A stretch of DNA of 36,966 nt from JAVBLQ01 sp031553435 (GCA_031553435.1 JAVBLQ010000069.1:1-36966); one strand, 5' to 3'; numbered from the stretch's first letter, positions 26,281 through 34,699 are shown. The notes: generated from the letters alone by a model not told the origin. A program made the numbers and translations.

Positions 26281-26476
26281 AAATACATAGGCTCAACCAT
26301 TCTAAAAGTGTTGATTTTTTGTATTTTATAGGAAAATACTGGTAGGGACATTTATTCTCGTTTTATAGGATTTTGCCTTTTTTTGGCATTTTCAAACCCA
26401 AAGATACACAAAAAACTATTCTTATGTAGGGAAATATGTAGGCTAAAATCTGCGTTGGAACCTTTGACGAGTAATT
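26281..26476. other. Non-coding stretch, no gene seen
   Basis: This AT-rich stretch has no supported gene. It contains a direct repeat TTTTATAGGA (26324-26333 and 26361-26370), related words GGTAGGGACA and TGTAGGGAAA, and a minus-strand TATCTTTG element (26406-26399) pointing back toward the small RNA. It might hold remains of a lost element, but nothing identifies one. Confidence 0.35.
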
Positions 26477-26549
26477 GAAAATGGAAAGTGGAAAATGATG
26501 TTTATACACAAAATCATTTTCCACTTTCCATTTTCCACTGATATCAGTG
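26477..26549. repeat. Perfect 23-bp inverted repeat (TGGAAAN heptamers) plus palindrome
   Basis: 26477-26499 and 26513-26535 are perfect reverse complements separated by 13 nt; they consist of TGGAAAN units. Directly after lies CACTGATATCAGTG (26536-26549), a perfect palindrome ending 3 bp from the xylE stop. It sits downstream of xylE on the minus strand and may protect or terminate that transcript. Confidence 0.85.
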
Positions 26550-26552
26550 CAA

Positions 26553-27935
26553 CTATTTCCAGATCTTTTCCATTTCTTCTAAAGATTTTCCTTTGGTTTC
26601 AGGAACCATTTTCCACACAAACAGCGCGGAGAGAACAGCCATTAAACCATAAAATCCATAAGTCATTCCTCCACTGAATTCCATCATCGGCGGATAGGTT
26701 GACGAAATCAGGTAGTTGGCAATCCATTGTGCAGCCACAGCAATTGCAACGGCCTGTCCTCTGATTTTATTGGGAAATATTTCGGAAATCAATACCCAGC
26801 ATATCGGGCCCCATGACATCATAAACGAAGCTGTGTAAATAATGATGAAGGCTAATGTGCTAAGACCGATGATATTATTAAAAGATAAAGCCGAAATGGC
26901 AAACATACCAATCGCCATTCCTATTGAACCGGTGATAAGCAGAGGTTTACGTCCCCATTTATCTACAGTCATAATTGCAACGACGGTGAAAATTACGTTT
27001 ACCAATCCCATAATGATGGTTTGTAGCATAGATGCATCTTTGGCTGCACCCATACTTTCGAATATACGGGGAGCGTAATATAATGCAACATTTATTCCTA
27101 CAAATTGCTGGAAAACAGACAGTAGAATACCAATGATAATCACTTTTTTCCCATAAGAAAAAAGTTTAGCTTTGGTTTTTTCAGAAACAGTTTGTTTTAT
27201 TTCCGCAAAAATAATTTTAGCGTTTTCTACACCATTAATTTTCGTCAGTACTTTCAGCGCTTTTTCATCTTTCGATATCAGCGCTAAATAACGTGGAGTT
27301 TCAGGAACCAAAAGCAAAAACAGAGCGAAAAGTCCGGCCGGAATAGCTTCTGAAGCGAACATATACCGCCATCCCGTTTCATTGATCCACTCAATGCTTT
27401 GTCCACGTGCGATTCCCCAGTTTACAAAATATACAACCAACATTCCAAATATAATGGCAAATTGGTTGAATGAGACTAAACGTCCACGAATATGAGCAGG
27501 TGCAATTTCTCCAATATACATCGGACAGACTGCCGAAGCTAAACCAACACCTATTCCGCCAATAATCCTGTAAAAGTTAAACATCCAAAGCAATGCCATG
27601 GAGGGTTCGCCTTCTTTAAAGAAAAATGCTTCGGGAAAACCAGAGCCTAAAGCTGAAATAAAAAATAAGATGGCTGCAAGAAAAAGAGAGTTTTTACGTC
27701 CTAAACGGGATGAAAAGAAACCGGATAAAGCACCACCGATTATACATCCGATCAATGCACTTGAAACAGTGGCTCCATGCACAAAAGAACTGAGCCCTAG
27801 TGGAATAATCAAGAATGCCTGGATAGATTTCTCGGCGCCGGAAATAACGGCTGTGTCATATCCGAATAATAATCCGCCAATGGTTGCAACGAGTGTAATT
27901 CCGAATATATAACCCGAATTATATTGTTTTTCCAT
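26553..27935 (-). CDS. xylE: D-xylose:H+ symporter, MFS sugar porter
   Basis: This 460-residue inner-membrane transporter has twelve membrane segments. Sugar-porter motifs are visible: GGLLFGYDTAVISGA near the N-terminus, RLGRKNS after the second segment, PETPRYL between the sixth and seventh segments, DKWGRKPLL in the second half and PETKGKSLEEME at the C-terminus. ATG 27935 (MEKQYNSGYIFG) is preferred; upstream in-frame codons belong to the spacer after xylA. As the last gene of the xylR-xylB-xylA-xylE cluster, xylose is the likely substrate, although such porters can take other sugars. Confidence 0.9.
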   Translation of the reverse strand: MEKQYNSGYIFGITLVATIGGLLFGYDTAVISGAEKSIQAFLIIPLGLSSFVHGATVSSALIGCIIGGALSGFFSSRLGRKNSLFLAAILFFISALGSGFPEAFFFKEGEPSMALLWMFNFYRIIGGIGVGLASAVCPMYIGEIAPAHIRGRLVSFNQFAIIFGMLVVYFVNWGIARGQSIEWINETGWRYMFASEAIPAGLFALFLLLVPETPRYLALISKDEKALKVLTKINGVENAKIIFAEIKQTVSEKTKAKLFSYGKKVIIIGILLSVFQQFVGINVALYYAPRIFESMGAAKDASMLQTIIMGLVNVIFTVVAIMTVDKWGRKPLLITGSIGMAIGMFAISALSFNNIIGLSTLAFIIIYTASFMMSWGPICWVLISEIFPNKIRGQAVAIAVAAQWIANYLISSTYPPMMEFSGGMTYGFYGLMAVLSALFVWKMVPETKGKSLEEMEKIWK

Positions 27936-27966
27936 GAATAATAGAATTAAAAGTGAAAACACTTTA

Positions 27967-29283
27967 TTAGATGTACATATTAACTATCGCTTCATAAAGC
28001 TCTTGTTTGCCACTGATTTGTTTCGGCTCGCCATTGGCTTTAGCATATGTTACCAAATCTTCCAGTGTCATTTTGCCTTCTTCAAACTCTTTTCCTTTAC
28101 CGGAATCGAAAGAAGCGTAGCGGTCTTTGAACATTTTCTTGTAAGGAGATTCATTCAGGATAGCTGCTGCAGTTTCCAAAGCGCGGGCCATCGCATCCAT
28201 TGCGGCAATATGAGGAATGAAGATGTCTTCCAGATCGGTTGAATTACGACGGGTTTTAGCATCGAAGTTTGTACCTCCGTTGCCTAATCCGTCATTGCGG
28301 ATAATTTGCAACATGGCTTGTACCAGTTCGAACTGATCAATCGGAAATTGGTCGGTATCCCATCCGTTCTGATAATCTCCACGATTGGCGTCGATAGAAC
28401 CTAACATGCCATTGTCAACAGCAACTGCCAGTTCGTGTTCGAAAGTATGGCCGGCCAATGTAGCATGGTTTACTTCAATATTCAGTTTGAAATCTTTATC
28501 CAAACCATGTGCTTTCAGGAAGCCTATAACAGTTTCCGTATCCACATCGTACTGATGTTTAGTTGGTTCCATCGGTTTGGGTTCGATCAGGAAAGTTCCT
28601 TTGAATCCACGGGTGCGGGCATAATCACGGGCCGCTTTCAGCATTTGTGCTAAATGTTCTTTTTCACGTTTTTGATCGGTATTTAAAAGAGACATATAAC
28701 CTTCGCGTCCTCCCCAGAATACGTAATTTGTTCCACCCAATTCGATGGTTGCATCGATTGCATTTTTGATTTGAACAGCAGCGCGGGCTACTACATTGAA
28801 ATCGGGATTGGTTGCTGCTCCGTTCATGTAACGTTCGTGGCTGAATACATTGGCTGTTCCCCACAATAATTTGATACCTGTTTCTGCCTGACGTTTTTTT
28901 GCATAAGCAACGATTTCTTTCAAATCAGCTTCGTATTGTTCGATGGTATCGGCTTCGTCAACCAAGTCAATGTCGTGGAAACAATAATATCCAATGCCTA
29001 TTTTTTGCATGAATTCGAAACCGGCATCCAATTTGTCTTTTGCAGCCTGGATTCTGTCAGAACTGGTTTTCCAGGGAAATGATTTGGTGCCGCCACCAAA
29101 AGGATCGCCTCCTTCAGCGCAAAGTGTGTGCCACCATGCCATGGAGAATTTGAACCAGTCTTTCATTTTTTTACCATTTACTACTTTTTCTGCATCATAA
29201 TAACGAAATGCTAATGGATTGCGACTTGATGTTCCTTCAAATTTGATTTTCCCGATTTCAGGGAAGAATTCTTTGTTTGCCAT
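27967..29283 (-). CDS. xylA: Xylose isomerase
   Basis: XylA interconverts D-xylose and D-xylulose with two divalent metals. The 438-residue (class II length) protein shows YYCFHDIDLVDE with the catalytic His, WGGREGY, the metal ligands in EPKPMEPTKHQYDVD and EVNHATLAGHTFEHE, and later SIDANRGD. ATG 29283 gives MANKEFFPEIGKIKFEG, the usual start; an in-frame extension upstream only translates the GGTGCAC repeat. The four-helix-bundle element separates it from xylB; xylE follows 31 bp downstream. The inverted-repeat arm ends 16 bp before its ATG, so the ribosome site is free. Confidence 0.97.
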   Translation of the reverse strand: MANKEFFPEIGKIKFEGTSSRNPLAFRYYDAEKVVNGKKMKDWFKFSMAWWHTLCAEGGDPFGGGTKSFPWKTSSDRIQAAKDKLDAGFEFMQKIGIGYYCFHDIDLVDEADTIEQYEADLKEIVAYAKKRQAETGIKLLWGTANVFSHERYMNGAATNPDFNVVARAAVQIKNAIDATIELGGTNYVFWGGREGYMSLLNTDQKREKEHLAQMLKAARDYARTRGFKGTFLIEPKPMEPTKHQYDVDTETVIGFLKAHGLDKDFKLNIEVNHATLAGHTFEHELAVAVDNGMLGSIDANRGDYQNGWDTDQFPIDQFELVQAMLQIIRNDGLGNGGTNFDAKTRRNSTDLEDIFIPHIAAMDAMARALETAAAILNESPYKKMFKDRYASFDSGKGKEFEEGKMTLEDLVTYAKANGEPKQISGKQELYEAIVNMYI

Positions 29284-29299
29284 AATATTTAATTTTTTG

Positions 29300-29773
29300 G
29301 GTGCACGGTGCAAGGTACACGGTGCACGACCTGGTTATTTAATGTTTTTACGATAATTTATTAAATTGTGAAGCATACCTGATATTTTTTTCGATTTATC
29401 AATAAGCTCCAGTCCTTTTTCTTTTAATACATATTCTAATTTTAATGCTAGGTATAATTGAGTTTGGAGTTCTCCACAAGAACCTTTTGCTATAAATAAA
29501 AATTGTATAAATTCTTTATTTGTTTGTCTTTCATATCCTTCAGCAATATTAGAAGGAATTGATACACTTGCTCGTTGAATTTGATCTTTAAATCCATAAT
29601 CCTTACAATTTATAAATTCTGAATATATAGAAACAACCAATTGCATCGCTTCTTTCCAAACTGCTAAATCTTCAAAACTTTTTACAATACTTTCTTTCAT
29701 ATTTTTGGATTTGATTAAATGTATTCTGACTTTTCGTTTTTTATCGTGCACCGTGTACCGTGCACCGTGCACC
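29300..29773 (-). mobile_element. Candidate IVS-like element: four-helix-bundle gene between 31-nt inverted repeats
   Basis: Arms 29300-29330 and 29743-29773 are reverse complements at 29 of 31 positions. Each is built of heptamers related to GGTGCAC (GGTGCAC, GGTGCAA, GGTACAC, GGTGCAC in one arm). The 412 bp between them hold one gene of the four-helix-bundle S23/Avd-like family and AT-rich flanks. The element sits in the xylB-xylA junction of the xylose operon, in the direction of transcription, and one arm encodes the XylB C-terminus. Intervening sequences in 23S rRNA have the same plan: a stem formed by the ends and such a gene in the loop. No transposase and no target duplication were recognised. 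Confidence 0.6.
29335..29700 (-). CDS. Four-helix-bundle protein (S23/Avd-like, 23S rRNA IVS family)
   Basis: This 121-residue protein is recognised by FEDLAVWKEAMQLVVSIY near the N-terminus and by FKDQIQRASVSIPSNIAEG (about 44-62), then the later GSCGELQTQLYLAL. These are hallmark stretches of the four-helix-bundle family found in bacterial 23S rRNA intervening sequences and related to Avd of diversity-generating retroelements. ATG 29700 is chosen; an upstream in-frame extension runs through the inverted-repeat arm (MHGARYTVHD) and is unlikely. It is very AT-rich compared with xylA and xylB, which suggests transfer. Family members form basic barrel pentamers in known structures and may bind nucleic acid; the function here is unknown. 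Confidence 0.88.
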   Translation of the reverse strand: MKESIVKSFEDLAVWKEAMQLVVSIYSEFINCKDYGFKDQIQRASVSIPSNIAEGYERQTNKEFIQFLFIAKGSCGELQTQLYLALKLEYVLKEKGLELIDKSKKISGMLHNLINYRKNIK

Positions 29774-31243
29774 TAAAATTTCCTTCCAACAACTATACGC
29801 ATCCCGATACTGACCTGTTTTTTCTGTCTCAGGTTCTATAACTGCTAATTTTTCGAGAGATGCAAAAGCCTCTTTATTCGATGCATAAATGCCGACTCCG
29901 ATTCCGGCGCCTTTAGCAGCTCCGGCTGCTCCATCCGTATCATATAACTCGATGGTCGCTCCGCTTACACTTGCCAGGGTTTGACGGAAAATTGGACTCT
30001 GGAACATGTTGGCATTTCCTGCACGGATCATGCGGATATCCATTCCCATTTCCTGCATGATTTCCATTCCATATTGGAAAGAAAATACAATTCCTTCTTG
30101 TGCTGCGCGGATGATATCAGATTGATTATGTGTGTTAAAATTGATTCCATGAATGGAACAACCGGTTTCTTTATTTTCTAATATTCGTTCAGCTCCATTA
30201 CCAAAAGGAATAATGGAAATTCCTTTGGAACCGATGGGCGATTGACTGGCCAAAGCATTCATATCGTTATAACTGATTCCTCCCGGAGCTATATTTTTCT
30301 TGATCCATGAATTCAGGATTCCTGTTCCGTTGATACACAATAAAACGCCCAGACGGGTTTGTTCTGATGTATGATTCACATGGGCAAATGTATTGACGCG
30401 GGATAAGGGATCATAATTTACTTGTCCCAATACACCATAAACTACACCTGAGGTCCCTGCTGTCGAGGCAATTTCTCCAGGATTAAATACATTCAGCGAC
30501 AATGCATTGTTGGGTTGATCGCCTGCGCGATAGGTCACCGGAGTTCCGGCTTTCAATCCTAATTCTTTGGCTGTTGATTCCGAAACTTCGCCTTGGATAC
30601 CGAAAGTCGGTTTGACGGGTGGAACAAAACTTTCGTCAAATCCGAAATAATTCATCACTTCTTTGGAAAGACAATTGTTTTTGAAATCCCAGAATATGCC
30701 TTCGGAAAGACCTTCTACTGTAGTTACAATATCTCCTGTCAGTTTCATTCCTATGTAATCTCCCGGGAGCATGAATTTATCTATTTGTTGATAAATTTCC
30801 GGTTCGTTTTCTTTTACCCAGGCCAATTTAGCCGCTGTAAAATTTCCCGGAGAATTCAATAAATGTGATAAACACTTTTCTTTTCCTATCGCATTGAATG
30901 CTTTTTCTCCGTAGGGAACGGCGCGGCTATCGCACCAAATGATCGACGGACGTAATACTTTTTGATTTTTATCTACCAAAACCAGTCCGTGCATTTGCCA
31001 GGAAATTCCGATTGCTTTTATTTCTTCTCCGTTGACACCAGATTTTTTGATTACCGATTCGTGAGCCAGTTTCAGATTTGTCCACCAGGACTCAGGATCT
31101 TGTTCTGCCCATCCCGGTTTTTGGGCGTGAATGCTCATTTCTACTTTCGGAAAAAAATCCGACACAATGATCTTCCCTGTAGAAGCTTCTACCAAACAGG
31201 CTTTTATAGAAGAACTTCCGATATCATATCCAAGTAAATACAT
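29741..31243 (-). CDS. xylB: Xylulokinase
   Basis: XylB phosphorylates D-xylulose to xylulose 5-phosphate, which enters the pentose phosphate pathway. The 500-residue FGGY-family kinase begins MYLLGYDIGSSSIKACLVEA (ATP-binding phosphate-1 motif). It has WQMHGLVLVD with the substrate region at about 81-90, TYRAGDQPNNAL with the catalytic Asp (about 238-249) and the second-domain GAAKGAGIGVG. The last ten residues, GARCTVHGAR, and the TAA stop come from the inverted-repeat arm of the four-helix-bundle element, so the native C-terminus was altered by repeat insertion. It follows the Nudix regulator gene by 28 bp on the same transcript. Confidence 0.95.
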   Translation of the reverse strand: MYLLGYDIGSSSIKACLVEASTGKIIVSDFFPKVEMSIHAQKPGWAEQDPESWWTNLKLAHESVIKKSGVNGEEIKAIGISWQMHGLVLVDKNQKVLRPSIIWCDSRAVPYGEKAFNAIGKEKCLSHLLNSPGNFTAAKLAWVKENEPEIYQQIDKFMLPGDYIGMKLTGDIVTTVEGLSEGIFWDFKNNCLSKEVMNYFGFDESFVPPVKPTFGIQGEVSESTAKELGLKAGTPVTYRAGDQPNNALSLNVFNPGEIASTAGTSGVVYGVLGQVNYDPLSRVNTFAHVNHTSEQTRLGVLLCINGTGILNSWIKKNIAPGGISYNDMNALASQSPIGSKGISIIPFGNGAERILENKETGCSIHGINFNTHNQSDIIRAAQEGIVFSFQYGMEIMQEMGMDIRMIRAGNANMFQSPIFRQTLASVSGATIELYDTDGAAGAAKGAGIGVGIYASNKEAFASLEKLAVIEPETEKTGQYRDAYSCWKEILGARCTVHGAR

Positions 31244-31271
31244 ATTAAATTAAAAGTTAAAAGTTAGACAA

Positions 31272-32006
31272 TTACTCGATTGTTGTCATACGTTTATTAT
31301 ACAGTATTTTATCAAATTTATAATAACGTGCTGCCCGATGAGATACTCCCTCTTGCCTTTCATCCAGGGGAACAATGTAATTGAGTGTTGCTATTTTTTT
31401 ATGAAAATTGCGGACATCCATTTTTTTTCCGTATATGGATTCATATAATCCTCTAAGTTCTGCAACAGTAAATTTAACGGGCAATAGTTCGAAAACTATA
31501 GCCGGATCATATTCAATCCAACGACGAATTTCTTCCAATGATTCTTTGACGATTTGATTATGGTCAAAGGGCATTGAAGGAAGTTTGTCTACAGGACACC
31601 ATTCCACTGATTTATATTTAGTAATGAGATTAAATTTTCTGTTGATTTTACAGAGAGAAAGGTAAGCAACAGTTATCAACCTATTGATTTTGTGCAGATA
31701 AGCAGATTCCAACCATCTGACATCTTCCGGATTTTGTGTACGGTCAGGAGAGCTGAAACATTTGAACTGTTTCAAAGTCATTTTTTTGATGCCGGTCAAT
31801 TCATTTAATACTCTGCTTGCTGCTTTGTCCGTATCTTCTTCGTGAAAAATAAGACTTCCCGGAAGTTTTAAATCTTTCCTTGAAGTATCATCAGTATTTC
31901 GTTGAACAAGCAGCACATTGAGTTGCTGACCGTCAAATCCGAATACCACACAATCAACTGATACATGGGTATGCAAAAATTCCGATAATTTTATTTGCTC
32001 TTCCAT
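31272..32006 (-). CDS. xylR: Nudix-domain transcriptional regulator of xylose genes (NrtR/AraR-like)
   Basis: This 244-residue protein has an N-terminal Nudix domain (about 15-150) and a C-terminal winged helix (about 160-235, including FTVAELRGLYESIYG and NFHKKIATLNYIVP). The Nudix box GSLIFHEEDTDKAASRVLNELTG (50-72) keeps the first Gly and Glu but reads RVLNEL where catalytic enzymes have REUxEE, so hydrolysis is probably lost and the domain serves as a ligand sensor. The Bacteroides AraR regulator for arabinose is of this type, and an equivalent gene precedes xylB in Bacteroides. A promoter with TACATTTG lies just upstream. The symbol is inferred from context. Confidence 0.8.
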   Translation of the reverse strand: MEEQIKLSEFLHTHVSVDCVVFGFDGQQLNVLLVQRNTDDTSRKDLKLPGSLIFHEEDTDKAASRVLNELTGIKKMTLKQFKCFSSPDRTQNPEDVRWLESAYLHKINRLITVAYLSLCKINRKFNLITKYKSVEWCPVDKLPSMPFDHNQIVKESLEEIRRWIEYDPAIVFELLPVKFTVAELRGLYESIYGKKMDVRNFHKKIATLNYIVPLDERQEGVSHRAARYYKFDKILYNKRMTTIE

Positions 32007-32031
32007 TTGTATTTTCAGGTATTAAACTATG

Positions 32032-32061
32032 CAAATGTATTATTTTATTTCCAAAAACAAA
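32032..32061 (-). promoter_or_regulatory. Promoter of the xylose operon
   Basis: On the minus strand TACATTTG (32039-32032) matches the -7 element exactly and TTTG (32061-32058) lies 18 bp upstream as -33. The distance to the xylR ATG (32006) leaves a leader of about 20 nt. It is the best-formed Bacteroidetes promoter in the window. Confidence 0.65.
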
Positions 32062-32121
32062 ATATTTTTGTTTTTTATTTTATTAAATAATTAATAAACA
32101 GTATTTTGAATATCATATATT

Positions 32122-32163
32122 ATACAATAAGTGTCGAGTGTGATATTGTATGATATACAATAT
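32122..32163. promoter_or_regulatory. Candidate operator shared by the xylose and galactose operons
   Basis: ATATTGTAT (32143-32151) and ATACAATAT (32155-32163) are perfect inverted half-sites with a 3-bp spacer. A third half-site, ATACAATA, is at 32122-32129. They lie near the middle of the divergent gap, about 60 bp upstream of the xylose -33 element. The site is a natural candidate for binding by the Nudix regulator. Confidence 0.5.
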
Positions 32164-32180
32164 TAATCAATGGCTTATGA

Positions 32181-32264
32181 TTGAAAGTTAAAGGTTGAAG
32201 ATTGAAAAATTAAACCTTAAACCTTCAACTTTCAACAATTATTTACAATAAAATCATATATTTG
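32181..32264 (+). promoter_or_regulatory. TTGAAAG-type heptamer hairpin and galM -7 element
   Basis: Left units TTGAAAG, TTAAAGG, TTGAAGA, TTGAAAA (32181-32208) face right units CCTTAAA, CCTTCAA, CTTTCAA (32215-32235), forming an imperfect hairpin with a very short loop. Downstream TATATTTG (32257-32264) matches TAnnTTTG and would start galM transcription with a leader of about 30 nt. No TTTG -33 is seen; the hairpin ends about where it should lie. Confidence 0.55.
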
Positions 32265-32301
32265 CAAAACAAAAATTCACAACCTGTAATTTTTAATATA
32301 C

Positions 32302-33378
32302 ATGGAAACAAAATCAAAGATCAGTGGCTTGAATAAGAGCGATTTTCAACAAGTAGTAGATAACAAGCCTGTCACTTTATATATACTTTCCAACCTGAAC
32401 GGATTGGAAATGACAGTTACTAATTATGGAGCCAAAATAGTTTCTCTCCATGTTCCTGATAAAAATGGTAAATTAACGGATGTAGTATTAGGACATAGTT
32501 CTATCGACGAATATTTGAAATCCCAGGAACCTTATTTCGGAGCCGTTTGCGGACGGACCGGCAACAGAATCGCCAAAGGAAAATTTACCCTTGACGGAAA
32601 AGAATATTCTTTAGCCATCAATAATGGGCCGAATAATCTTCATGGAGGAATCAAGGGTTTTAATGCGGTTGTTTGGGATGCCAAACAAATAGATAACCAG
32701 ACTATCGAATTGACTTATTTTTCAAAAGACGGAGAAGAGGGTTTTCCCGGAAACCTTACCACCACCATCATTTATAAACTTACTGATGATAATACATTAG
32801 ATATACGTTATCAAGCCATAACAGATCAAGCTACAATCATCAATCTTACCAATCATTCTTATTTTAATCTTTCAGGTGCAGGAGATCCGTATATCGGAGA
32901 TCATTTGTTGACGATCAATGCGGATGCATATCTCCCGACAGATGATACGGCAATACCTTACGGTAAACCGGAAAAAGTAGAAGGCACTCCGATGGATTTC
33001 AGGACTCCGTACGAAATAGGAGCCCGTATCAATGATCATTTTCAACAATTAATTTTCGGCAAAGGATACGATCATACATATATATTGAACAAAAAAGAAA
33101 ATGAACTTTCATTCTGTGCAAAAGCAATGTCGCCTAAAACCGGCATTGTAATGGATACTTATACAACCGAACCTGGGGTACAACTTTATACCGGAAACTG
33201 GATGACCGGAGAATTTGAAGCCAAAAAAGGGAAACGTTATCCGATGCGTTCTGCATTTTGTCTGGAAACCCAACATTTTCCCGACAGTATCAATAAGCCC
33301 GAATATCCAAGCGTAGTATTGAGGCCCGGAGACACATTCAAATCACAAACTGTTTATAAGTTTTATACAGAAAAATAA
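32302..33378 (+). CDS. galM: Aldose 1-epimerase (galactose mutarotase)
   Basis: GalM interconverts the alpha and beta anomers of galactose and other aldoses. The 358-residue protein has GRTGNRIAKGKF (about 92-103), NNLHGGIKGF with the substrate His (about 112-121), TNHSYFNLSG with the catalytic His (about 188-197) and the late FCLETQHFPDS with the catalytic Glu (about 321-331). There is no signal peptide, so it acts in the cytoplasm. It is the first gene of galM-MFS-galK and is divergent from the xylose operon. Confidence 0.94.
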   Translation: METKSKISGLNKSDFQQVVDNKPVTLYILSNLNGLEMTVTNYGAKIVSLHVPDKNGKLTDVVLGHSSIDEYLKSQEPYFGAVCGRTGNRIAKGKFTLDGKEYSLAINNGPNNLHGGIKGFNAVVWDAKQIDNQTIELTYFSKDGEEGFPGNLTTTIIYKLTDDNTLDIRYQAITDQATIINLTNHSYFNLSGAGDPYIGDHLLTINADAYLPTDDTAIPYGKPEKVEGTPMDFRTPYEIGARINDHFQQLIFGKGYDHTYILNKKENELSFCAKAMSPKTGIVMDTYTTEPGVQLYTGNWMTGEFEAKKGKRYPMRSAFCLETQHFPDSINKPEYPSVVLRPGDTFKSQTVYKFYTEK

Positions 33379-33418
33379 TTAACACTATTCATTAATAAAA
33401 ACCTAAAGAATAATTATT

Positions 33419-34699
33419 ATGTCACAACAGCAAAAGAATTATGCATTACCTATCGTAATGATGATTATCCTCTTCGGAATGATATCATTCGTAACCGGAT
33501 TGGGAGGTCCGTTCGGAATGATCATGAAAGAACAGTTCGAAGCATCGAATGCAATGTCGCAATTGGGAACCTTTGCCAATTTTATTGCTTATGCTTTTAT
33601 GGGAATTCCTTCAGGTATCTTATTACAACGCATCGGTTACAAAAAAACAGCATTATTGGCCATTATCGTCGGATTTGTCGGCGTAGGCATTCAGTATTTC
33701 TCAGGAACAATCGGAAGTTTTGCCGTTTATGTAGCAGGCGCTTTTGTTGCCGGATTTTCCATGTGTATGTTGAATGCTGTAGTAAATCCGATGCTCAACA
33801 CTCTTGGTGGAGCCGGTAAAAAAGGAAACCAACTTATTCAGATCGGAGGAACATTCAATTCATTGAATGCAACTTTAGTTCCCGTATTGGTTGGTTATCT
33901 GATCGGAAACACTCTTCAGCCGACAATCAAAGATGCCAGTCCTGCTCTTTTCATAGCTATGGGTATTTTTGCGTTAGTATTCTTTGTATTATATTTTGTA
34001 AATATTCCGGAACCACACACAGAAATTGCAACAGAAAAATCTAAAGAAAAAAGCAAACACAGCGCTCTTTCTTTCCGTCATTTTGTATTGGGAGCCATTG
34101 GTATATTTGTTTATGTAGGTGTTGAAGTAGGAATTCCTAATTTCATCATTCTGTTTATGAAAGACGGATTGGCAAAAAGTTCCACAATTGCCGGTTCCAT
34201 AGCCGGAACTTATTGGTTTTTAATGCTGATAGGACGTTTCATAGGAGCCTCCATAGGAGCCAAAATTTCCAGTAAAACGATGCTCTCTTTCGCATCGGCA
34301 ATAGGCTTATTGTTTGTTGTGATTGCCATATTCTATCCTGTAGAGTCTCAAGTTAATATGCCGGTTTTCAAATCAGAAGGAGGACACCTTTCTTTTGGAA
34401 TGGAATTAGTTCCGATTAGTGTAATGCTTCTGGCATTGTGCGGATTATGCACATCCATTATGTGGGGAGGTATTTTTAACCTGGCAGTAGAGGGTCTGGG
34501 TAAATACATCAAAATGGCATCCGGTATTTTCATGGTAATGGTTTGCGGTGGAGGTATATTGCCATGGCTGCAAGGTAAAGTTGCTGATATGAGTGGATAC
34601 CTACCTAGTTATTGGGTGATTGTTGCAGGTTTTGCATACCTGTTATATTATGCGTTAATCGGTAGTAAAAATGTAAATAAAGACATTCCAGTTGATTAA
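33419..34699 (+). CDS. MFS sugar transporter, glucose/galactose (FucP/GluP-like)
   Basis: This is a 426-residue inner-membrane transporter with twelve predicted membrane segments. The start MSQQQKNYALPIVMMIILFGMISFVTG and the GGPFGMIM and GIPSGILLQRIGYKK stretches fit the FucP/GluP-type H+-coupled family common in Bacteroidales gal operons. A central basic loop (EKSKEKSKHS, about 205-214) separates two halves of six segments. Placed between galM and galK, it most likely imports galactose or glucose. The stop codon touches a heptamer tract before galK. Confidence 0.87.
   Translation: MSQQQKNYALPIVMMIILFGMISFVTGLGGPFGMIMKEQFEASNAMSQLGTFANFIAYAFMGIPSGILLQRIGYKKTALLAIIVGFVGVGIQYFSGTIGSFAVYVAGAFVAGFSMCMLNAVVNPMLNTLGGAGKKGNQLIQIGGTFNSLNATLVPVLVGYLIGNTLQPTIKDASPALFIAMGIFALVFFVLYFVNIPEPHTEIATEKSKEKSKHSALSFRHFVLGAIGIFVYVGVEVGIPNFIILFMKDGLAKSSTIAGSIAGTYWFLMLIGRFIGASIGAKISSKTMLSFASAIGLLFVVIAIFYPVESQVNMPVFKSEGGHLSFGMELVPISVMLLALCGLCTSIMWGGIFNLAVEGLGKYIKMASGIFMVMVCGGGILPWLQGKVADMSGYLPSYWVIVAGFAYLLYYALIGSKNVNKDIPVD

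Noticed and set aside
26219..26332. A 37-codon frame overlapping the candidate small RNA
   Set aside because: It runs straight through the hairpin and T-run that look like a terminator, has no recognisable motif, and its end is hydrophobic by AT content; an RNA is the better reading.
29284..29313. Longer xylose isomerase N-terminus
   Set aside because: The residues MHRAPKKLNI derive from the repeat arm; MANKEFFPEIGKIKFEG is the usual start.
29701..29772. Longer four-helix-bundle protein starting inside the inverted repeat
   Set aside because: The added residues (MHGARYTVHD and following) are repeat translation and the family normally starts close to MKESIVKSFEDL.
29300..29773. Ordinary insertion sequence
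   Set aside because: The only gene inside is the four-helix-bundle protein; no transposase motif (DDE, HUH or serine/tyrosine recombinase) is present.
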